Shown piece by piece: positions 42,845-51,300 of a stretch of 64,000 nt of DNA. A program made the position numbers and the translations under genes. The stretch is from a virus. Under the pieces are notes generated by a model. The model searched no databases and had not been told where the DNA came from. It saw nothing but the letters and a program-made list of their open reading frames with translations. The DNA lies in the IMG/VR virus record IMGVR_UViG_3300025098_000018, positions 51,536 to 115,535 of that record. One strand, 5' to 3'. Within the stretch, counting starts at the first letter, position 1; every line of letters begins with the position of its first letter.

Positions 42845-43117
42845 TTAAAAAGCTTTACGATATGATCTACTTCCGCTATTATTTCTTTTTGATGTTGAGT
42901 ATGGATTTTGATTGTTTTCTTTAGCTACGTCTAGTTCCTTCTTAAATCTATTTATAAACCAAAACCTTTGCCAGACGGGGCACTTATAAGCATCATAATA
43001 CGTAAAGCCTAGATGATACATTAAGATAAATATTTGTTCCAAATATAAATCTTTATTATTCGGTGTCAGGCCAAAAAAACGACGCTCCCATAGGTAGGCC
43101 CACCTCGCTTTGCTCAT
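42845..43117 (-). CDS. Small tail assembly protein (gp51-like), overlapping gp26-like gene
   Basis: 90 residues if started at ATG 43117, which has no visible Shine-Dalgarno sequence. FFGLTPNNKDLYLEQIFILMYHLGFTYYDAYKCPVWQRFWFINRF reads as the short protein that follows gp26 in T4-like tail clusters (an aromatic helix pair with Y..P...R.W). It overlaps the gp26-like gene by 62 bases, in the other frame, and the overlap contains a run of seven T. It may therefore be made as a frameshift extension of the gp26-like protein; see the site at 43073-43079. Confidence 0.65.
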   Translation of the reverse strand: MSKARWAYLWERRFFGLTPNNKDLYLEQIFILMYHLGFTYYDAYKCPVWQRFWFINRFKKELDVAKENNQNPYSTSKRNNSGSRSYRKAF

Positions 43118-43904
43118 GACATGAAGGGCAATTCATCCAAGACTTCATTATAATTCCTGGCTCATGCTTGTCTAGAAATCTTCGAAGAGCTAAAGAATCT
43201 CGAGCTGGCAAGTTTTTAACAAAGAAAGTAAGCTTATTTCTGTCTGTAATGCCATTAACTGAAACTATTGAACGTGTTAGTCTGTCAGTAATTGCAGTTT
43301 CAACTTTCATTCCGCTCTTTTTCTTTCTTTCATTAATAACCATCATTTCACGCTCGTCATGGCCAGTCAAGAACTTTACTCGAACGCTTCTTTTTGTAAC
43401 AGGTAGCTCAATCTCAAAAAGATTGTCTCCTTCAATAACAGGCTCAACATCTAATCTTTTAATTGATAACTGTGATAAATCAAAAGTTTGTTTACTCTTA
43501 GTACCACACTCAGGACAATCAACTTCGACATCATAGTCTGCTCCGTAGCCTGTAATTCTTAATGAAACAAGAAGTGCATTCCTATCACCACTAATCAGAT
43601 TATCTGGGTCAATTGTTTTGTTAACGATACATGAACCTAAAAGCTTAGTTAATACAGATCCATTCTTAATATAAGCACGAGACGTAAGTATGTCTTCTTC
43701 TCTTGCTGTCATTGGTCTAATATCAATTGTTTCTTGTCCATAAAGTGGTCCATCAACAGGATAAATAATCCCTTTAGAAGGCAAAGGTACACTTTCTTGG
43801 GGTATCTCAAAACCAAAATCATCTTTCATAACGTTAGAAACCTGAATTGGTCCTTCGCTTTTAATTTGGTTTGGATTAATTGGTGTGTCTAAAGAATTGC
43901 TCAT
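43056..43904 (-). CDS. Zinc-ribbon tail/baseplate assembly protein (T4 gp26-like)
   Basis: 282 residues. Two CxxC pairs, C130/C133 (DCPECGTKSKQTFDLS) and C259/C262 (NCPSCHEQSEV), form a zinc ribbon. PLPSKGIIYP (40-49) and ETIDIRPMTAREEDILTS (57-74) are the conserved N-terminal block of T4-type baseplate hub assembly proteins. It ends GASFFWPDTE. In T4 this protein helps build the baseplate hub; in other phages the gene pair before the tape measure acts as tail assembly chaperone. SD sequence AGGAG lies before ATG 43904. Confidence 0.82.
   Translation of the reverse strand: MSNSLDTPINPNQIKSEGPIQVSNVMKDDFGFEIPQESVPLPSKGIIYPVDGPLYGQETIDIRPMTAREEDILTSRAYIKNGSVLTKLLGSCIVNKTIDPDNLISGDRNALLVSLRITGYGADYDVEVDCPECGTKSKQTFDLSQLSIKRLDVEPVIEGDNLFEIELPVTKRSVRVKFLTGHDEREMMVINERKKKSGMKVETAITDRLTRSIVSVNGITDRNKLTFFVKNLPARDSLALRRFLDKHEPGIIMKSWMNCPSCHEQSEVGLPMGASFFWPDTE
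43073..43079 (-). other. Candidate programmed frameshift site (run of seven T)
   Basis: In the mRNA the gp26-like frame reads TCG TTT TTT TGG, five codons before its stop. A +1 slip of Phe-tRNA on TTT-T (or a -2 slip) enters the 90-residue frame at GGC CTG ACA, giving a fusion of about 352 residues. The small frame has no clear ribosome binding site of its own. Overlapping frames of this kind upstream of the tape measure are a known phage tail feature. Confidence 0.5.
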
Positions 43905-43925
43905 AAATTAAATTTCTCCTCAATA

Positions 43926-46900
43926 TCAAGGTATTCTAGGTACTAAAACAGCACCATTGACTGGATCTGCAGTCAAACTCAGATCTTGTAATATCTCGTC
44001 TAGTGTTATGTCTATTGTATCTGAGATGCCCATTTGTAAAATAATATTTCCTCTAAGTATATAGTTTTGCATATCTAACATAGTTTGATCATCATCACTT
44101 TGTGGTATTCTTACTTTATAGTCTGTAATCAAACCTTCTTCAATAAAAGTAGTCAGTATATTGTTTAATTGTATCTCTAGCTTTTGATACATATTTGTTA
44201 AATTAGAATTCTGTCCAAAAAAGAATCCTCCTTCAACAAACTGTTGATTTAAAAACATGTCAAACATTATTCTTTTTTTAATTTGCTGAATTGTTCTTAC
44301 AACACCTTGATCTTTGAACAAAGATCCTCTTTCTACATAAGCTGTATTTTGACTCAATAGCTTAAATGTATCTGCTTCAGTATTGTTATACAACAAATTT
44401 ATTCCTGCTTTTTTTGCACGATCAGAATTTGTTTCAAAATTAATGTCTCTTGCATTTAAGTTTACATCATCTAATAGACGCATGCTAACATTAAAGTTTT
44501 CTAAAAAAGAAGGTGTAGTTGAATTAACTAAACTATCTCTTAGACCATTTTTTGCAATCAATCCTAAGGCAACAGTTTCTGGTCCAATCTTTTTATCTAA
44601 CTCACTATCTGCATTAGTTGCAATAACATCACCTAATACAGGTAGAAAATATCTGCTTTCAATAAAAAATGTTGGCCATAAATTTACTATATTATTAAAT
44701 TGACTTTTAACTACATTTTTATAAGAATAAAATGTTTGTACATCTCCCAATAAAGGAACATTCTTATCAGTAAGAATAAATCTACCTTCAGCTCTTGTTT
44801 TTGATGTGTCTCTTCTGTAACTGTTGTTTAAATTGCTATTAAGTATTGTATAATTGCCCATTACACCTTTCGAAACCTTAACAGGCTTATTACTATAAAC
44901 ATTATTGTCAATTTCATCATCAGGCGTTGCATCTTCAACTAGAACAATTGTTTGATTTGCAAAAGTTATGTCGACTGAAGAGCATGCACCAGAAACGTCA
45001 CCTATAAAAAACATGTCTTGTGTTCTTGAGTCTTCACAAGCATTTACACATTGTCTAATCAGCGGTATTTCTTTAATCCCGGGAACAACTAAAAGATCAG
45101 CTGTAGTATATGCATCGTCTGTTGCTATGCTTATTGCTTTTTTATATGAATTATATGTTGCACCATTTGTTTCTGATCCTTGTTCTTCACCTGCTATCTC
45201 TCTTATTATTGCATCATTTCTTAACAACCTTTTATCATTATCTCTTAAATCAACTCCATCAAAGCCACCGTAAGTAAAAAAGTCAAAAGAAAGCTTATTT
45301 CTAAATTTATCTTTTAACAGTCTATTGTTATTGTCCCATATTAAACTATTGTCCTCTGATAAATTTATGTACTCGTAATTGTCATTACCTATTACTGCTC
45401 TTCCAGAATGTTTATAACTCATATCTTTTCTTTCATCACCTACAAAAGAACTTATTAGTACGCTATCGGTATCTAATTCATTTTTAAAAACGATCTTTTC
45501 TAAGTGAAAAAATGAATTTAAGTAGTTATTTTCTTCAATCCACACGTTTTTTGTTAGTGATTGTACTAGATCTCCGTCTGCGTTTGTTTCCTGAATTCCT
45601 GATAAGAAATATTTTGAATAGTAAAAATGAGGTGAAAGAGGAAAAACATGTTCTTCACCAGTACCGCCAGATTCTCTATTTTCTTCTTGCACTCTGTCTA
45701 AAAAAAACTTATTATTAGTATTTTCTAACATCGACGGGCAAAACAATACACCCCAATTGTTTTGTATATCACCACCTTCAGAAGCAAGTGCATCGTCAAT
45801 GTGATAGTGTAAAGCATACTGTGGCGGCAAATGATAAACCTTTTCACCAACAAAAATATTGTCTAGCTGAGTTGTAGTTATAGGTGTATCACCTGCGTTG
45901 TAATGTCCACTAAAAGCAGCTTTGTTTAATTCAATATGTGGGTAAGATTTAAATCCTGCTGGTAATAATCGATGTTGTATAGGTCCATCTTCTGTGTCAT
46001 ACTTTTTTGCCTCTATATCTTCATGTATTTCTACTCTTAAATATTTGCTTTTATTTTCATACTTGCCTGTAACTTTTATCATGTCACTATCAAAATCATA
46101 AAATGTATGCTTTGTCCCTATAACACGTCCAATATACTTGTCTGAGTCTGGGTTTAAGTTTAAATCAAGATAAGTTTCTACAGGTTTATAAAGTCTACCA
46201 GAACCGTCATCACCATCAGGTACTTGTAAATCAATATAAGCATTTACTCTAGGGTCATATTCAAAAATATACAGGTCAAAAGAAGAATACATGTCATCAT
46301 CTGCTTTTAAGATATTAAAATCAGGATCAACTTTATTAGGCTTTACGTAACTAGTATCACCACACTCTTTAATGTTTATTTTTATTCTAAATCGATTTCC
46401 TATTTCTCCATCATCTAACGACCAAAGTCTAAACAAATCAACAACTTTATCGTGTATGTTTAATCTATTGTCATTATTAGCAGTACTAAATCCTGATCTG
46501 TTGATAGGTTGTGAAGTAACCCATGGTGTTTTAGCTGTTTGGTACTCACATTCAAAAGAATTATAGTCTGGATAGTTGACTGGATCTTGTGGGTATTGTC
46601 TAGTATTTAATATAGCTGTCTTATTTTCAACTGCAGATAAACCACATGTAGGGTATTTTGAATATAAAACATGTCCTCTATTAATAAAATTATTAAAAAA
46701 CTGATTCGATCTTCTAGATGCGTCGTTATAATGGTTTTCTTTTGTTTTTATATTTTGACTTGAAGTGCTTATAGAAAACGCCTTTTTAACGTTAAGATCA
46801 GTTTCTGCGTCTTCTTCTTCTTTGATACTTTGATAAGGATTAAAATTTAGCATCAAGACATCTTGTAATCTTTGAGTGTCATCAAGACTAGCATCTAAAA

Positions 46901-47621
46901 ATTGGGAAGTTATATCTGTAAAATTTTTAGTAGTTGTATCATAGCTAGTAGAATTTTCTGCTGATATTGTTGAAGGGAAATCAGGCAAAACGCCTCCTGC
47001 AAACATATAAACATCTGTTAGTATAAAAGAATTATCAGGTAATCCTAATTCTGAAAAATAATCTAAATTATTTGTAGGTGTTGAATCATCAGGAGTAGGA
47101 TCTGATTTGCCAACTTCGTTAATTTTTCTTACAACAAAGCCAACAGAACCTGGATCACCTCCATCATTTGCATTTATATTTCTTCCTATTTTATTATCAA
47201 GTGTTCCGCTAGAAATATTTTTAGATAGATTAAATCCACTACCTATCATTTTGCCTGTCGTGTTACTTCTTACGCCGCTACCAATACCTAAAACTCTTGT
47301 AAAATATGCATATTCTCCACCACCAGAAAACCAAGTAGAAGCAGCATCATAAGCTTCACTATCAGGATAGCAAAGATAATCATCAAAAAGATGTGCCCTA
47401 AAGTTTTGTCTATGAGTGCCCAAAACGTTAGTCATAGTATTCCTAACGATTTCACCGTTTAAGGTTGCTCTGTTAAACAAAACTTGGGGAACAAATGCTG
47501 GGCCTTTAAAAGCAGTGCCTATTATGTTTGCTGATTGGGCATTTAAATCTTTGTATATGGTTTGATCATCAGTGTTTGTTACTGTTCCAAATTCTACTCT
47601 AACTAAATCGTTATTTGACAT
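43926..47621 (-). CDS. Tail sheath homologue 3 (divergent)
   Basis: 1231 residues. The N-terminus IGTAFKGPAFVPQVLFNRATL matches the sheath start in the other two copies (VIGPAQKGQAFVPKT). The FGGFDGVDLRDNDKRLL type segment (here YGGFDGVDL), RQCVNACEDSRTQDMFFIGD and the C-terminal IQQIKKRIMFDMFLNQQF...LITDYKVRI follow the family order, but the final strand that interlocks neighbours is changed and the Phe-Gly-Gln-Lys-Thr block is missing. It is separated from the other sheath genes by the tail tube gene and a terminator and lies next to the baseplate genes. It may form a special ring at the baseplate or neck end; that is inference. Confidence 0.78.
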   Translation of the reverse strand: MSNNDLVRVEFGTVTNTDDQTIYKDLNAQSANIIGTAFKGPAFVPQVLFNRATLNGEIVRNTMTNVLGTHRQNFRAHLFDDYLCYPDSEAYDAASTWFSGGGEYAYFTRVLGIGSGVRSNTTGKMIGSGFNLSKNISSGTLDNKIGRNINANDGGDPGSVGFVVRKINEVGKSDPTPDDSTPTNNLDYFSELGLPDNSFILTDVYMFAGGVLPDFPSTISAENSTSYDTTTKNFTDITSQFLDASLDDTQRLQDVLMLNFNPYQSIKEEEDAETDLNVKKAFSISTSSQNIKTKENHYNDASRRSNQFFNNFINRGHVLYSKYPTCGLSAVENKTAILNTRQYPQDPVNYPDYNSFECEYQTAKTPWVTSQPINRSGFSTANNDNRLNIHDKVVDLFRLWSLDDGEIGNRFRIKINIKECGDTSYVKPNKVDPDFNILKADDDMYSSFDLYIFEYDPRVNAYIDLQVPDGDDGSGRLYKPVETYLDLNLNPDSDKYIGRVIGTKHTFYDFDSDMIKVTGKYENKSKYLRVEIHEDIEAKKYDTEDGPIQHRLLPAGFKSYPHIELNKAAFSGHYNAGDTPITTTQLDNIFVGEKVYHLPPQYALHYHIDDALASEGGDIQNNWGVLFCPSMLENTNNKFFLDRVQEENRESGGTGEEHVFPLSPHFYYSKYFLSGIQETNADGDLVQSLTKNVWIEENNYLNSFFHLEKIVFKNELDTDSVLISSFVGDERKDMSYKHSGRAVIGNDNYEYINLSEDNSLIWDNNNRLLKDKFRNKLSFDFFTYGGFDGVDLRDNDKRLLRNDAIIREIAGEEQGSETNGATYNSYKKAISIATDDAYTTADLLVVPGIKEIPLIRQCVNACEDSRTQDMFFIGDVSGACSSVDITFANQTIVLVEDATPDDEIDNNVYSNKPVKVSKGVMGNYTILNSNLNNSYRRDTSKTRAEGRFILTDKNVPLLGDVQTFYSYKNVVKSQFNNIVNLWPTFFIESRYFLPVLGDVIATNADSELDKKIGPETVALGLIAKNGLRDSLVNSTTPSFLENFNVSMRLLDDVNLNARDINFETNSDRAKKAGINLLYNNTEADTFKLLSQNTAYVERGSLFKDQGVVRTIQQIKKRIMFDMFLNQQFVEGGFFFGQNSNLTNMYQKLEIQLNNILTTFIEEGLITDYKVRIPQSDDDQTMLDMQNYILRGNIILQMGISDTIDITLDEILQDLSLTADPVNGAVLVPRIP

Positions 47622-47736
47622 AGTAATCCTATCGCATTATATTAAATAAGTATTATTCACTGTTTTTTGCTGTTTTGACTTTTACTTAATTATTGATAAG
47701 AAATACTTTGTCGTTAAATAAATTAAACGAAAACAA

Positions 47737-47764
47737 AAAAGAGCAGCCCGAAAGCCACTCTTTT
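47737..47764 (-). terminator. Rho-independent terminator after the tail tube gene
   Basis: AAAAGAG and CTCTTTT flank a TGGC-TTTCGG-type inner stem-loop, followed on the minus strand by a run of T. On the plus strand the structure is also followed by T, so it may work in both directions. It lies 55 bases after the tube stop. The rest of the 47622-47818 gap shows only AT-rich sequence. Confidence 0.65.
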
Positions 47765-47818
47765 GTTTAAGACGACACCAAGATTATTGCTAGCAACAAT
47801 TAAGTTGCAATATCTAAA

Positions 47819-48307
47819 TTAGTATTGTAGAACGCAGTTGTCAAATCGCAAAGTCAATGAAATTTCTTGTGGATCATCTCCATCGTAAGAAAGGTCACCA
47901 AAACCTGCTTGTGTTATAAATGAACCTTTGATGTCCCAAAGCTCAACAACTGTACCAACTGGATCAAGCATCTTAAGCTGGCAGTCTCTCTTGTAAAAGT
48001 CAGCGTAACCTGCACGACCTGATACAGACTCGAAGTGAGTTCTGATCCATTCCATAACCTGTTGTGCGCCTGAAGGTGCAATTGGGTCATGAAGTGTCAC
48101 AGACATTGTATCAAAAGTTGTCTTACCAGCAAGGTAACGAGTACTGTTAATAAAAGGTATTGTTGTCTCATTTGTTGAATACGAAGGACGGTTCGCCGTC
48201 TTCATAAGAAAAGCGTCGATACCCTCAATAGCAAAGACCCATCGATTTTTTCTCTTTGGTTCAAACTTATTAGGTATCATCTCTGTAACGGATAGTGTCT
48301 CAGCCAT
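47819..48307 (-). CDS. Tail tube protein (T4 gp19-like)
   Basis: 162 residues, the length of T4 gp19 (163). NRWVFAIEGIDAFLMKTANRPSYS, the TTFDTMSVTLHDPIAPSG block, VMEWIRTHFE, and the C-terminal LSYDGDDPQEISLTLRFDNCVLQY are the standard tube signature. It stacks in hexameric rings inside the sheath. ATG 48307 has AGGAG 7 bases upstream, and the exact T4-like late octamer TATAAATA lies just before that. A terminator follows the gene, as is common for an abundant single-gene message. Confidence 0.93.
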   Translation of the reverse strand: MAETLSVTEMIPNKFEPKRKNRWVFAIEGIDAFLMKTANRPSYSTNETTIPFINSTRYLAGKTTFDTMSVTLHDPIAPSGAQQVMEWIRTHFESVSGRAGYADFYKRDCQLKMLDPVGTVVELWDIKGSFITQAGFGDLSYDGDDPQEISLTLRFDNCVLQY

Positions 48308-48328
48308 GTTTAAAAACTCCTAATTCTT

Positions 48329-48336
48329 TATTTATA
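48329..48336 (-). promoter_or_regulatory. T4-like late promoter for the tail tube gene
   Basis: The minus strand reads TATAAATA, the exact T4 late octamer, 21 bases before ATG 48307. The predicted start near 48322 would leave a leader of about 15 bases with the AGGAG site. It is the only exact intergenic match found; others lie inside coding sequence. Confidence 0.55.
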
Positions 48337-48358
48337 TATATCTAACTAATTTATTTAA

Positions 48359-51300
48359 TTATTGCTGAATTGTATTTGTGACCACAAAGTCTAAAGAAAT
48401 AAACTCTACAGACTTAGTAGGTTGCAAGTAGATCTTGCCACGAATTGTATTGTTCTCAATGTCGTTTTGTGTCGTCGTTGAAGAGTCAATTTGAACCTTA
48501 TAACGAGTAACACCTCTTCGTTCCTGAACGTTTGCCATGATTGGTTCAACCAATGAAGAAAATCTAGATAATGTAGATGATCTATTTGGCTCAAATAATA
48601 ACTGCTCGCCAACTTTCTTAACCTTGCGTCTAATGTCAATAAGAAGACGACGTACATTAATTCTATCGAGCGCTGACTGATCTTGGAGAAGTGTCTTTTG
48701 ACCAAATGCGTAAACCTCACCACTACGTCCAGCTGGAACGTAAATTGGATTAATGTCAGCATCATAAAGATCATCTAACAAGTCTCTGTTCATTTGAACT
48801 CTAGAATCAATAGCACTTAGACGACCTCTATTTAAGCCTGCAGGAGCAAACCATGGATCTGCAATCGAGTCGTTTCTACTCATTACACCAAGCATTCCAA
48901 CAGATGGTGGGACAACAATTGGTGCATTGTCAGAAGGACGACGTACAACTACATCTGGAAAATAAGCTGCAGCAAATGATGTATCTAAAACACGATCAGA
49001 AAATAACGAAATAGTATTTCTAACATGTGGCTTAACATCACTGTCTTCAATTAAGCTGTTTAAAGCATCTTTCTCAACAATATCAATAATAAGCATTGCA
49101 TCAAATCTATCTTCACAAGCTGTAATTGCATAGTCAGTAACTCGTGGTGATCTTTGGCCAGGAATAGCTAGCAATTGGAACTCAGTTGCAGACTTATCAG
49201 TTAAAACATCAACTGCTCTTTGATATGCCATAACTGTAGGACCAGTAAACTTTTGAGAATTTGTCTCGTCTTCACCTTCTCTTAAAGATGCCACGCCTGA
49301 TAATTCAGCTTTTTCTTCATCAAATATATTAACACCATCAAATCCACCTTGGAACATACATCGGAACTTAAGATATTTAGCATTTCCGCCTAACGCGTCT
49401 TTAGAAATTTTAACAAATCTACCACTTGGCGTGTCTGCTGGTTTTCTCTTATAAGTAGCTCCATCCCAAGTAGATATATTGCTATCAGTGTCTAAAGAAG
49501 CTGTTGGTATTGCAATTTTTTCTAATGAGAAGAAAGAATTTTGACTTGAGTCTGCAGCATCATCTGTAATCCAAGCAGGATTCGATCCAAACGAAGGAAA
49601 GAACTTAGCCCATGAACTAATTGATTTGTTAAATACTTGCTCTGTTAACTCTTTGTGACCTTTAACTAAATTGCCATTCGAATCAGTATAACTTATATGA
49701 TTGTTTTCTCTTAAAGCAAATTTAACGCCCCAAGCTAAATCATCATCAGAAGCTAAAGAAGAAGCACCTTCAATTCTATTAATGCTTGTTACAAAGTCAA
49801 GAGGTAAAACCTGCGCTTGTGATAAAGTTTCTGTAACTAGATTAGCAGAGTCTGTAAAAACTCTATTACCTTCAGCTACATCAAGTTCTAAGAAGTTGCC
49901 ATTACTCTTAGTAAATAAGTGTGCATGACCTTGGAAACCTGTTGGTAAAGCATCGATTTCGACGTCACCTTGCTTAAGTGCATCTGAAAGTTCAATTCTT
50001 ACGTAAGGATTTTTTCTGTCATATTGACCTTCTTCACGTAGTCTTTGTTTTCCTAAGTCACTCTCAAAATCATAATAAATGTGTTTATCACCAACAAGTC
50101 GACCGATAAAGTTTCTGCTATTAGTATCTAAGTTTGCATTTTTCCATGAAGCTACAACAGTTCCTCTAATAGGATCTGACGCAAAACTTTCAAGTGACAT
50201 ATCAAATGATCCATAATCATTTTGTCCACCGTATCTTAAGTTTGAAATTAACAATCTAAATTTGCCATTAGAAATTACACCGTCATCTACTGAGTAAAGT
50301 CTAAATAGCTTAACTGCGCCGCCCGAGGCTGCCGTCCCAGGTCTAGCAGCAGTATTTACACCTGCACTATAAAATTGCGAAACAATCCATGGCGTTCTTG
50401 CAGTTGCAAATTTGCTTCTAAAGTCTTCATAGTCAGGTTTACCTGTATCTGATGTGTTTCTTCCTGCTGCACCTGCAACCAAGAAACCCTTCATGTCTTC
50501 ATAGTTTGTACCAATAACACTCGCACCACTATGCTTTAAGCCTGCATTTGAAGGAGCAGCAACGGCTGGATTAATATCCCAGTTAGCGTATAAATAATGT
50601 CCTAACTCTTCCATCTTTGTTGGATCTGTGTTTAATACTTTTGCAAAATATGATGGTGAATTAGGATCGAATGAACAGTCCAAAACTGCAGGGTTCTCTA
50701 TATTAGAATAGCCATTTAAAATTAATTTAAATCCTTGACTGCTATCAACTTCACCTACAACGTATCCTGCAAGATTATTATCAGCTGTATTACCAAATGT
50801 TTTTCCATGTGCACGAAGCCTAACTTTATCATGAGATGATAAGTCTTTTAATGGAACTAAAATATCTGCATCATCGTCTCCTAAATTATCATTGACCTCT
50901 AAAGAAGCTCTTACACCTTGTGGAGTCATTAAAACGCCACGAATAACTGGTTGTGCAGCATTTGTCTCGCCACCTGAAAAGTTGATTGTCTTTTCACCAA
51001 AGTTACCAACTAAACTCTCACCTGCAGGATTAGAAACTGTTACGTTTGAAGACACGTTAAAGATTAATTCTTTGTTGTCTGCCAAACCGTTTGCACCATC
51101 AGCAGCAATTTTTAATTCTTTGCTTGAGAAATCAATAACAACTGATATATTATCTTTATCTAATCCATGACCTGCATTATTATCAGGGTCTGCGCCACCG
51201 TTTTGTAGTAATGCATGTCTTAAATTATCTAGTGTTACATCAATTGACTCACCTAACTCAACAGCTATAGCAGTATTTCCGCCAATTGTATCATCTAGAC

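Noticed and set aside
42940-42960. TATAAATA on the minus strand inside the gp51-like gene
   Set aside because: Coding sequence (F-I-N-R-F); the same words occur at 29165 and 33845 in coding regions.
45050-45060. TTTACACA in sheath homologue 3
   Set aside because: No TATAAT-like element at the right spacing; coding sequence.
50345-50365. TTTACACC in sheath homologue 2, resembling the promoter -35
   Set aside because: No -10 element at 16 bases and inside a gene.
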